From Triatoma infestans (lineage: Eukaryota; Arthropoda; Insecta; Hemiptera; Reduviidae), in contig JAAEAF010001579.1 in assembly GCA_011037195.1 (NCBI GenBank), positions 90,461 through 154,460 of the forward strand: DNA of 64,000 nt, in the 5' to 3' direction. Below, in pieces: positions 55,291 to 64,000 of the stretch (position 1 is its first letter; every line of letters starts with the position of its first letter). A model generated the notes under the pieces. That model was not told the origin of the DNA. It ran no database searches and worked only from the letters and a program-made list of their open reading frames with translations. The position numbers and the translations under genes are program-made.

Positions 55291-55650
55291 GAGAATAATT
55301 GGACTGACTGAGAGAATGTCATATTAGTATTTCACACCAAATTTTATTTTTCGATTTAAAAAACTTTTACCTTTAAAGTCGAATATTTTAAAAAGCGGCA
55401 ATTATTTTAGGATTATTCTTATAAATATTATTAGTTAATAAAATGTAGTAAATCGTGCACATTAGTGTTCAAAATGTAGGAAATGTAGTTTAGACGTTGA
55501 AGGTAAGGGAGTTAGAGGGCGTTATATTAGTTAGTGACGAGGTTAGATTGTGTAAAGTTTGGCAGATGTGAATAATGTATGAAGAGATGGAATATTAGAG
55601 TAGTAGTGTGTTGCAGGTGTGGCCGGCAGTAATTGTCTCACACAAATACA

Positions 55651-55686
<36 letters not shown>

Positions 55687-55934
55687 GACACATATTTATA
55701 TATATACACACAGGATCCATTCATTGCACGCTATAGAGTGTATATATGTATATAAAACACACTGTATTCGAGAGAGGTAAAATTTTCTGACAACATACAC
55801 CACTTTTGCCACTGTCATATACAAATATATTACTGTCATATTTCCTACTCTCATATCTTAAATTTATGTGTTTTTTCTATTCTTTTTTTTTTTTTTACGT
55901 AAGTGTATGTACTACATTGTATGTTTATGTATAT
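55291..55934. other. Repeat A end fragment, (TA)n and unassigned sequence
   Basis: 55318-55345 is a diverged repeat A right end. (TA)n at 55652-55682. T run at 55881-55896. No gene-like signal. Confidence 0.55.
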
Positions 55935-56290
55935 ATATCTGGTATTTTATTCGTCGTAGCATGCACATTTCTTATATTCCTGATGAACGGTTTCCGATTT
56001 TCATCCATCGTTTGAGCAAATTCACCAAGTTCATGTAAAAGAGAGTTCAGTTCAACGCATGTGGGAGATTATAAGGTTCTATTACTTAATATGTGTTTGT
56101 GTGGTATTAACCTTATAACGCACATACAATTCAACAAACTAACAAGTGTTCAGAGTGAACACTCTACATGAACTTAGTGAATTTGCTCTGACTATGGATG
56201 AAAATCCGAAAACCGGTCAGGAATAAAAAGAAATATGCATGCTACGACGGATAAAATACCAGATAATATCCAGCAATGCGAACCAATTTT
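55935..56290. mobile_element. Type 3 PLE-like inverted-repeat element
   Basis: Left arm 55935-56028 ('cgtcgtagcatgcacattt', 'gaacggtttccgattttcatcc') is repeated inverted at 56188-56283. The core on the plus strand is CTGACTA-T-GGAT-GAAA-ATCC-GAAA-ACCGGT-C: helix II is perfect, but G8 of the hammerhead box is T. An extension ('gataatatccagcaatgcg') is on the right side. Confidence 0.68.
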
Positions 56291-56467
56291 CAATATATGT
56301 ATAAATATATTGTATATTTTTTAACCATTTTTAAGGGGGTTTTAGGATGGCTGTGATAATAAGTTTTAAGTTGCCATTTTGATAGGGTTTATATAACCCA
56401 AAAGCATTGCTCTGACAATCAACAATTTAGTTTTAGATTCAAGAGGAACATCACTTTCAATTATAAA

Positions 56468-57488
56468 TTCCTTTTTACTAGTAAGAGGAAGTATTGTAAG
56501 CGTGTCAAATTTTCGATATCGAGTTTTTAACGGAAATATTCGTTTTGAGGTCCCATGAGTCCAAAAAAGTGATTTATAGCAAATGGTGTGCGTGTGTGTG
56601 TGTATATGTATGTGAACAGCATAGCTCAAAAACGAAAAATCGTATAAAGTTCAAACTTGATTTTCCGTTTAGGTATCATCACCATGAGATCCGAACAGTG
56701 GGTCATCTGTCAAAATTCCTCAACCGGAAGTACCACTTTACTAGTTGATTTTTTTTTTTTTTTTTTTACTCAAAAATGGCTCCGACGATTTTTCTTGAAA
56801 CTTGTTATATCAACTACACATACAAAGACCTACAACTTTTATTTGAAATATTTCTCTGGGTTAAATTCATTTAAGGGCAGTTTTGGTGGAGGGGTTAGGG
56901 GTTAGGTTTTCTTCTAATGTGCTATTTCAGTTTAATATACAATTTTATCATATTAATTAGAATTAAATATGTGGTTGAAATTCCGAATTTGAAAAGAATC
57001 GGATGACCGGAAGTGAGTTTACTTTACCACTTTACTAAATGATTTTTTTTTTTTTTTTCCACTTTTTCGCGATTTTCTCAAAAATCACTCCGACGATTTT
57101 TTTTTTTGAAACTTCGTATATAAACTAAACATGTAAAGATCTACAACTTTTATTAAAAACATTTCTCTGGGAAAATTCATTTAAGGGCACTTTTAGGGGC
57201 AGGGTAAGGTTATGTTTTTCTCTAAAGTGCTATCATAGTTGATTATACAATTCTATCATCTAAACAAAATTAATTAGAAATAAATAGATAGCTAAAATTC
57301 GGAGTTTCAAGAAAATTAGTAAACCGGAAGTGCGCTTTTACTGAACAGTTTTTTTTTTTTTCAGTTTTGGACGAATTTCATTAAATTTGTTGATACACTA
57401 ACTATAAAAATTTATTAATTATAATTTCTAAGAATTGGAGTAAGAGGAAATGTGTGTGTGTGTGTGTGTGTGTGTGATTCACATCGGA
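56468..57488 (+). mobile_element. Repeat A, complete copy
   Basis: Left hairpin partly lost ('ctttttactagtaagagg'), (GT)n at 56586-56603, two cores, and a right end in which the GTGTGA hairpin arm has expanded into (GT)n at 57451-57475 before 'attcacatcgga'. Confidence 0.9.
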
Positions 57489-57832
57489 TTTTTTTTTATA
57501 TAGATAAATGAACTTGGCTTTACATCTTAATTTCCAATCTTTTCTTGAAAAATTTTTACTAATCAATAATTTAGTTTTATTATTTTCTTAACTCAATTAA
57601 TATAGAATAGATTAAATTAAATCTTCCAAATAGTAATTTAATTTAATAAAGCTAAAATGAACGAAGAAAACTAAATAAACCATTAATTTATATTGTCTAT
57701 TATTCGCATTAATATTGTTCGTTATTACAATTGTATAATAAACGTAATAAAAACAGATTTTTTTTTTTTTTTTTTTTTAGTTTAAAGTAAAAGAAGAATA
57801 AGCAAATCACTTTATAAAGTCACCAACTGGCT

Positions 57833-57863
<31 letters not shown>

Positions 57864-58232
57864 TGAGAGAGAGCGAGAGAGAGAGAGAGAATAAAAAAGA
57901 AAGACGTCCAAGGGAAAAAGGTGAATAATTTAGGTGAAAATATAGAAGAGGAAATTTCTAGCCTTATTAGTGACAGCAAAACTGCTTCTGCAAGTAAACT
58001 GTTGGCTGTTTGCCCCGCCTGTTCTCATTAAGAAATCTAATTTTGTTTTCTCCATTCCCCAACCCACTCCCACCATCATGAATTTACTTAAAGGGAAAAC
58101 TTGAATGAAAATTAGATTTTTAGTTGAGAAAATTGTTTTGGAAATTTTGTACAATTTATAAAACAGAAATGCCATAAATCGAGATAATAAATATAAATAT
58201 TTTTTTTTCTTTTTTTTTTTAAGGAAAAGAAA
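57489..58232. other. Unassigned with (GA)n
   Basis: (GA)n with a few interruptions at 57833-57891, T run at 57758-57778. The minus ORF around 57930-58295 has no recognisable motif. Confidence 0.6.
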
Positions 58233-59077
58233 TCTGGTGTGAGAAATACTCACACAACTTTCTCTGACTCCAGTTCTCAAAATTATAATTGACAAATTTT
58301 AGAGATTGTGTACTCCATTTTAATTAAATTCGTCGAAAACTGAAAAAAAAAACCATCCTGTAAAAGCGCACTTCCGGTTTACTAATTTTCTAGAAACTTG
58401 GAATTTTGGTCATCTATTTATTTCTAATTAATTATGTTTGGATGATAGAATTTTATAATCTACTATGATAGCATTTTAGAGAAAAACATAACCCCTCCCC
58501 TCCTCCAAAAGTGCCATTAAATGAATTTTCGCAGAGAAATGTTTTAAATAAAGTTTAGATCTTGTATGTTTAGTTATATACGAAGTTTCAAGAACAATCG
58601 TCGGAGCAATTTTTGAGAAAATCGCGAAAAGTGAAAAAAAAAATCATTTAGTAAAGTGGTAATGTAAACGCACTTCCGGTTATCCGATTTTTTTCAAACT
58701 CAGAATTTCACATCATATTTAATTATAATTATTATTTTTTAGATGATAGAACTGTTTAATAAACTGAAATAGCACGTTAGAAGAAAACCTAACCCTACCC
58801 CTCCACCAAAACTGCCCTTAAATGAATTTTCCCAGAGAAACGTTTTAAATAAAAGTTGTAGCTCTTTGTATGTGTAGTTATTCTCTACCAAGTATGAAGA
58901 AAATCGTCGGAGTCATTTTTGAGAAAAACGCAAAAAAATGAAAAAAAAAAACTAGTAAAGTGGCACTTCCGGTTGAGGAATTTTGACAGATGACCCACTG
59001 ACAGATGCCATAGTGATAGCTAAACGGAATATCAAGTTTCAACTTTCTACGGTTTTTCGTTTTTGAGCTATGCTGTT

Positions 59078-59112
<35 letters not shown>

Positions 59113-59302
59113 TAAGCTCTTGTGATGAATAATTCATTTAAGAATTAATAATAATTCATAACACACACACACGGGGCATTTGCTAAAAACCACTTTTTTG
59201 GACTCAGGGGACCTTCTCAAAACGGATATTTCCGGTGAAAACTCGATATTGAAAATTTGACACGATTACAATACTTCCTCTTACTAGGAGTAAGAGAAAG
59301 TA
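58233..59302 (-). mobile_element. Repeat A, complete copy with microsatellite interruption
   Basis: Starts 'tctggtgtgagaaatactcac', two cores. The CA tract is split by a ~55-bp segment 'taagctcttgtgatgaat...ttcataa' (59113-59162) whose ends are themselves partly inverted ('gaataattcatt', 'aataattcat'). Hairpin end 'cctcttactaggagtaagag'. Confidence 0.9.
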
Positions 59303-59379
59303 AAAAAAAAATCAGTGTTCTTCAATGCAGTGTTGAATCAAAGCAGAATCTAAACTTAATAAAAAAAAAACAACACTTT

Positions 59380-60078
59380 TTTTTGAAATAACTATAACCA
59401 TTAGACTCTTTCAAAACCTCCCTTAAATGAACTTCCTCAGAAAAAAAATTCAAACAGAAGTGTTTGTTGGTTTCTATATTTATGGCTAGTACACAAAATT
59501 TAATGAAATTCGTCGAGTTCTTTGGAGAAAATAACAGAAATTTGACAAAAAAAAAAAAAAAACCTGTTCAGTAAATACGCACTTCCGGTCAACAAATTTT
59601 CTTCACACTCAGAATTTTGGTAACATAATTTATATTTTATATTCTAATCAATATTATTAGATGATAAAATCGTAATAATCGTATAAAAAAAAATAGAACT
59701 TTGGAATGAAACGAAAGCCTACCAAAAGTCCCATTAAATAAATTTTTCAAAAGAAATATTAAAATAAAAGTTATGAACGTATAGTTGATATAACAAGTTT
59801 AAAGAAAATCGGAACAAAATCTATCTAGTAAAGAAAGTATTTCCGGTTGATGAACTACTGATTTCCTGTCGGATTCCATGGTGATACCTAAAAAAACGGG
59901 TATGTCAAGTTTGAACTTCTGCAATTTTTCATTTATGGATATTCTGTTCAAATACACATTCATACCATTTTCAAAAAACTACTTTTAGGGGGCAGGGGGG
60001 GAACTCATAACTTATTTCCGGTAAAAACTCCAAATCAAAAATTTGACATGATCCCAATATGCAATACGAAAAGTAAAA
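59380..60078 (-). repeat. Old repeat A copy
   Basis: Readable to the hairpin end: 'cttaaatgaacttcctcag', 'cgcacttccggtcaacaaattttc', 'gtatttccggttgatgaac', 'gtcggattccatggtgataccta' and 'tatttccggtaaaaactcc'. Ends 'aatacgaaaagtaaaa'. Diverged but nearly full length. Confidence 0.7.
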
Positions 60079-60099
60079 AATGTTTGTCCATAACTTTTT

Positions 60100-61120
60100 T
60101 ACTTCCTCTTACTCCTAAGTAAGAGGAAGTATTGTAATCGTGTCAAATTTTCGATAACGAGTTTTCACCGGAAATATCCGTTTTGAGGTCCCCTGAGTCC
60201 AAAAAAGTGGTTTTTAGCAAATGGTCTGTGTGTGTGTTCCATGGGTCCGTGATCTGTGTGTGTGTGTGTTGGATGTCTGTATGTGAACAGGCATAGCTCA
60301 AAAACGAAAAACCATAGAAAAGGTGAAACTTTGATATTCACGTTCGGTATCACCCGTGGGATCTGACACTACGTTATCTGTCCAAATTCCGCAACCGAAT
60401 ACCACTTTACTATGGATTTTTACTTTTATGCGATTTTCCTTAAAACAAAAACTCCCGACATCTTTTTTAAACTTTAACGTCCACCACACTACAAAGAGTT
60501 ACAATTTTTATTTGAAACATTTCTCCGGGAAAATGCAGTGAAGGGCACTTTTGGGGGAAGGGTGGGGTTAGGTTTCCATCTAAAGTGCTATTTCAGTTTA
60601 TTAGACAATTCTGCCATCTAAATAATGTTAATTAGAATTAAATATGTTATTGAAATTCCGAGGTTGAAAAAAATCGGATAACCGGAAGTGCGTTTACTTT
60701 ATCACTTTACTAAATGATTTATTCACTTTTTCGCAGTTTTCTCAAAAATGGCTCCGACGATTTTTTTGAAACTTCGTATATAAACTAAACATGCAAAGAT
60801 CTACAACTTTTATCTAAAACATTTATCTGAGAAAATTCTTTTAAGGGCACTTTTAGGGGAGGGGTGGGGTTAGATTTTCATCAAAGTACTATCCTAGTTG
60901 ATTATACAATTCTATCATCCAACCATAATTAGTTAGAAATAAATAGATGGCTGAAATTCCGAGTTTCAAGAAAATTAGTAAATCGGAAGTGCGTTTTTAC
61001 TGAACAGTTTTTTCAGTTTTCGACGAATTTCGTTAAATTTGGTAAACAAACTATAAAATTTGTCAATTATCATTTTGAGAACTGGAGTAAGAGAAAGTTG
61101 TGTGAGTGTTTCACACCAGA
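60100..61120 (+). mobile_element. Repeat A, complete copy
   Basis: Hairpin end 'cctcttactcctaagtaagagg', (GT)n interrupted by 'tccatgggtccgtgatc' (60237-60255), two cores, right end 'gtgtgagtgtttcacaccaga' followed by T8. Confidence 0.92.
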
Positions 61121-61602
61121 TTTTTTTTATTGTTATTGTATTATTTTTATACGCAATAATTTTATATGTAAATTACTATATCTTCGGGGCAATTCTTAGT
61201 CTCCCTACTAACGCTTCTATGTGGGAGAATCACAAGAAAGAATCTCTGCACATCTATATACAAAACGATCTGCAGAATTCAACATCACTAATCTTCGCTG
61301 TGGAATTCCATCTATCCACAGATATTGAACCGGTATTCCGTTAGCATCTCTCCTTTATTCACTATAAATCTTGACTACAAAAATTGGTATAAAAATAAAA
61401 CCTAGCAAAATCCAAATACATTGACTTTATACTTAAGAGATAAACACTTCGTACATATCTGTTCTTGTTAAACAATATTCCTTTGCTAATTAATCAAGCT
61501 CAGATGAGTATGACCTTCCTGCGATTATTCTTATTTTGGATTATTCTGTTCAACGTACGTACCTATCTATACTCTCTGTTTGTGTGTGTGTGTGAGAGAG
61601 AG
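61121..61602. other. Unassigned, with (GA)n at the end
   Basis: No element recognised. (GT)n/(GA)n at 61579-61606 is the point where the inverted duplication begins. Confidence 0.5.
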
Positions 61603-61749
61603 AGAGATATTGAGTTTGTTTGACATACACAGCTCAATCATTTGCCAAAAACATACCAAAAATGATTCCAATACGAACTCAATTTAGAAAACTTCAGGCC
61701 AAAGCAATGTTAATATTTCCATGTTACAGACGTAGATACTATGGGTTTG

Positions 61750-61981
61750 GAGGGAAGGAAATAGCTGGTTAGCGTACTGGACTCCCACTCGAAGGAGGAC
61801 CCGGGTTCGAGTCCAGCTGTGCTAGCCTTAGAATTTTTCTTCCTAAGGGCCTCTATAGCTCACTGTCCGGTGATGGACAGTGTTGTCTGTAAAGAGAGAA
61901 CACTGTTCGGAGGCCGGCAATGCACTGAGAAGGCTCCGGGCGCTAATGACCATAGATGTTGTCGCGCCCAAAAAAAAAAAA
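61750..61981 (+). repeat. tRNA-derived SINE, complete
   Basis: 'gagggaaggaaatagctgg' head, 'gggttcgagtcc' B box, hairpin CACTGTCCGGTGATGGACAG (61862-61883), second 'aacactgttcggaggccgg', 'ggctccgggcgctaatgacc', and 'gcgcgcc'-like end plus poly(A). Confidence 0.92.
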
Positions 61982-62029
61982 TTATTGGGTTGGCTATTAG
62001 GGTTGCTGTGTCTTTCACGGAGCTCTTTC

Positions 62030-62115
62030 AGGCATCTGGTTGGATCCCTTACTGGATATTGTGGTTTAAAGAGACATCTCTAAAAAATGGGGCTCATGCC
62101 GGATACATTTTGTAG
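62030..62115 (+). pseudogene. LINE tail fragment
   Basis: Frame pieces FRHLVGSLTGYCGLKRHL then GLMPDTFC, corresponding to the tail after RNase H. The coding sequence stops at 'ttttgtag' where a non-LINE segment begins. Confidence 0.65.
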
Positions 62116-62202
62116 TTTGTTGTAGTGGACGAAAGAAATGAAAGAAAATAATAATTTTGAAAATATCAGAGACATTTTCCGTGGTAGCCTGCTTCATTTT
62201 GT

Positions 62203-62244
62203 GGTCATCGACCGGTTTCGGGCGTTCGCCCATCTTCAGGATGC
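62203..62244 (-). ncRNA. Hammerhead-ribozyme-like core, left arm
   Basis: Intact core on the minus strand, same elements as at 53956-53997. Confidence 0.6.
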
Positions 62245-62335
62245 GTTTTTCAGACAGTGGGACAACACAGACTTGCACAGAGTAACTTATTTCACATAAT
62301 TAGTTAGTTAGGTGTTGGCACCCGGTCTGAAAAAC

Positions 62336-62377
62336 GCATCCTGAAGATGGGCGAACGCCCGAAACCGGTCGATGACC
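62336..62377 (+). ncRNA. Hammerhead-ribozyme-like core, right arm
   Basis: GCATC / CTGAAGA / T / GGGC-GAAC-GCCC / GAAA / CCGG / TC / GATGACC, no substitution in any pairing or core position. Confidence 0.62.
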
Positions 62378-62719
62378 ACAAAATGAAGCAGGCTACCACG
62401 GAAAATGTTTCTGATGCTTTCCAGCTCTGCGGAACCAACCACCACAACAAATTTTGAAAATAGTTTAGTGAAATAATTTTGTTAATTTTAGCTAGTCCAA
62501 ACAGTGTGTTTTAGTGAAGGGGAAAAAGCCAGGTACTATTATTTAGGTCAGTGGTACTGAAGAGACAAAATGACAAGTAACCAATCATTTGGTTCCGCAA
62601 TGCTGGAACAAAATGCTGAAACCGATCAGGAACAAAATCAATATGCATGCTACGTCGGATAAAATACCGGATGCCAATGTTAATATTTCCATCTTACAGA
62701 CGTAGATACTATGGGTTTG

Positions 62720-62955
62720 GAGGGAAGGAAATAGCTGGTTAGCGTACTGGACTCTCACTCGAAGGAGGACACGGGTTCGAGTCCAGCTGTGCTACCCTTA
62801 GATTTTTTCTTCCTAAGGCCCTCTATAGCTCACTGTCCGGTGATGGACAGTGTTGTCTGTAAAGAGAGAACACTGTCCGGAGGCCGGCAATGCACTGAGA
62901 AGGCTCCGGGCGCTAATAACCATAGTTGTTGACGCGCCTTAAAAAAAAAAAATAA
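62720..62955 (+). repeat. tRNA-derived SINE
   Basis: Paralogue of 61750-61981 by tandem duplication: same flanks on both sides, a few substitutions, tail 'gacgcgcctta' plus interrupted poly(A). Confidence 0.92.
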
Positions 62956-63019
62956 AAAAAAAACTATGGGGTTGGCTATTAGGGTCGTTGTTGTGTCTTT
63001 CTCGGAGCTCTCTCAGGCA

Positions 63020-63760
63020 TCTGGTTGGATCCCTTACTGGATATTGTGGTTTAAACAGACATCTCTACGTAATGGGGCTCATGCCGGATCCATTTTGTAG
63101 GCTGATGTAGTGGAAGAAAGAAATGAAAGAAAATAAGAATTTTGAAAATAGTTTAGTGAAATAATTTTGTGAATTTTAGCTAGTTCAAACAGTGTATTTT
63201 AGTGAAGGGGAAAGAGCCAGGTACTATTATTTAGGTCAATGGTACTGAAGAGACAAAGGGACAAGTAACAGTCAGGGAAAGCAATACACTCCCTCCAGGC
63301 ATACCAGCATTATTTGAAAAGATTGAAACTAACAATTAGAGGCCATTCTTTAAGGACAATCTGAACTAGACACTTAACCAGAACTTGTCTTGCGCTCTCT
63401 TAGCATAAGTGCCAGTCATAAGTTAAAACATAACAGCTTTGACTTAATCTAGATAAATAATTGATTTTATAAACATAATAGTTGTGATATTGTAAAATAT
63501 TTAAATATCTTTAATGATAATTATATTTAATTTAATCTACCAGTGTTTTCTTGATTATTCTTATTACTTCTCTCTTCTTTTTGAACATGCACACAAGCCC
63601 TTTACAAAACCGCTCACGCCACAAGCTACTACAGACACGCATAACATCAATCACATTTCACTGTGAAACAGAGGAGGAAACACCCATCCATCTTATGACA
63701 GATTGCCTGGGTTGTGAGGAACTTTCCGGATACAGGACCTTTGGTCGGAACAGGATGTCT
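63020..63760 (+). pseudogene. LINE tail split by a ~560-bp insert
   Basis: 63020-63099 reads the LTG(H)CGL...GLMPDPFC segment. 63100-63660 is non-LINE sequence ending 'acatcaatcacatttcac'. 63662-63760 resumes CETEEETPIHLMTDCLGCEE and SGYRTFG. In 54849-55290 the two parts are contiguous (PNPFCRVCETE), so the middle block is an insertion shared by units M and P2. Confidence 0.7.
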
Positions 63761-64000
63761 TTGCAATAGCTTGGGCTATTTCCCCTTAAGGTTATTGTCC
63801 GATTTCTTCGGACTGCGGTGAATCTTCGATGTTCTAAACCCGGTTGGTTGTGTTGTTTTTCTTCGGGTAGCAATATGAGCCTAGTAAAGCTTTGGAGAGC
63901 GTAGCGTTTGGTCCCTCCTCATGGACAAGTAATAATAATGGCTATTAGGGTTATGCCACCGCAACCCCGAAGGGTTCAATATGTCATATAAGAGAATGAT
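63761..64000 (+). other. LINE 3' UTR and window edge
   Basis: 'ggtttggtccctcc' and 'aataataatgg' mark the LINE 3' UTR and tail. Sequence after about 63930 ('gctattagggttatgcc') echoes the 'ggctattagggtt' that follows the SINEs at 61990 and 62975, so a further repeat unit may start at the window edge. Confidence 0.5.

Larger units (their letters stand above)
62166..62449 (-). mobile_element. PLE-like inverted-repeat element, type 1 copy 8
   Basis: 284 bp; extension 'gctttccagctctgcggaacc...acaacaa' on the right. A 13-bp duplication AATTTTGAAAATA (62153-62165, 62450-62462) flanks it. The paralogous unit P2 shows the unoccupied site at about 63133-63146. Confidence 0.9.
61603..62581 (+). repeat. 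Duplication unit P1
   Basis: Matches unit M in reverse complement from 54848 to about 53765. Has the type 1 PLE insertion, lacks the 99-bp type 3 unit. Similarity ends after 'gacaagtaac' at about 62581. Confidence 0.85.
62590..63930 (+). repeat. Duplication unit P2
   Basis: Begins inside a type 3 PLE unit ('ggttccgcaatgctggaac', 62590-62685), then the same leader, SINE and LINE fragments as P1, and continues to the LINE 3' end as unit M does. Lacks the type 1 PLE insertion. Confidence 0.85.

Noticed and set aside
61060..61344. 94-codon ORF after repeat A
   Set aside because: The first third is the repeat A right end, the rest has no motif; likely chance.

Overview
This window is eukaryotic, repeat-dominated DNA that is strongly AT-rich, with many homopolymer and (GT)n/(CA)n/(CATA)n tracts. 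I recognise no host protein-coding exon, rRNA gene or functional tRNA gene. Every coding stretch I can identify is a decayed transposable-element protein: mariner and Tc1 transposases, and reverse transcriptase, RNase H or endonuclease remnants of several non-LTR retrotransposon lineages. The mix (four mariner lineages, RNase H-bearing LINEs with LTGH(C/D) tails, an R2-type LINE, RTE, tRNA-derived SINEs, hammerhead-bearing Penelope-like repeats) fits an invertebrate, most likely an arthropod. The species cannot be named from the sequence.

The most abundant component is a roughly 1-kb non-coding family, here called repeat A, in both orientations. Near-complete copies lie at about 0.4-1.35, 2.4-3.7, 15.2-16.3, 24.4-25.4, 26.7-27.9, 30.5-31.3, 40.0-41.0, 41.9-42.9, 44.0-45.3, 45.8-46.8, 56.5-57.5, 58.2-59.3 and 60.1-61.1 kb, with a split copy at 5.95-7.85 kb and many old fragments. 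Each copy has a terminal hairpin, asymmetric subterminal inverted repeats, a built-in microsatellite, one or two homologous ~290-bp cores each bounded by an ACCGGAAGT box, and T-rich flanks without an obvious target duplication. I infer a non-autonomous Helentron/HINE-like element (DINE-1 or pearl type).

The second notable component is a set of ~240-340-bp inverted-repeat elements with 9-13-bp target-site duplications, a one-sided ~36-bp extension, and hammerhead-ribozyme-like cores in both arms. They look like non-autonomous Penelope-like (PLE) terminal repeats. Type 1 occurs at 2.7, 6.5, 15.4, 35.8, 37.1, 52.4, 53.9 and 62.2 kb. A sequence-unrelated palindromic family of the same design sits at 10.5-10.8 kb, and a third relative occurs at 12.5/13.2, 54.6, 56.0 and 62.6 kb.

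Layout: 0-9 kb, repeat A copies, two SINEs, a LINE tail and a solo LTR (7341-7726). 9-15 kb, RTE fragment, palindromic hammerhead element, SINE, a LINE nested in a hammerhead element, and a mariner relic. 15-20 kb, repeat A and two RNase H LINE remnants. 20-25 kb, an inverted-repeat element and a Tc1 element split by a mariner. 25-37 kb, repeat A, a 240-bp CATA array, a SINE and a polyadenylated LINE. 37-50 kb, internally deleted copies of three transposase families, a LINE RT fragment and five repeat A copies. 50-64 kb, R2-type LINE fragment and a large inverted duplication (53.1-54.8 versus 61.6-63.9 kb) whose three paralogous units carry different combinations of SINE and PLE insertions.

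There are no operons or pathways. The biology visible is the layered history of mobile elements: insertion into insertion, internal deletion, and duplication.
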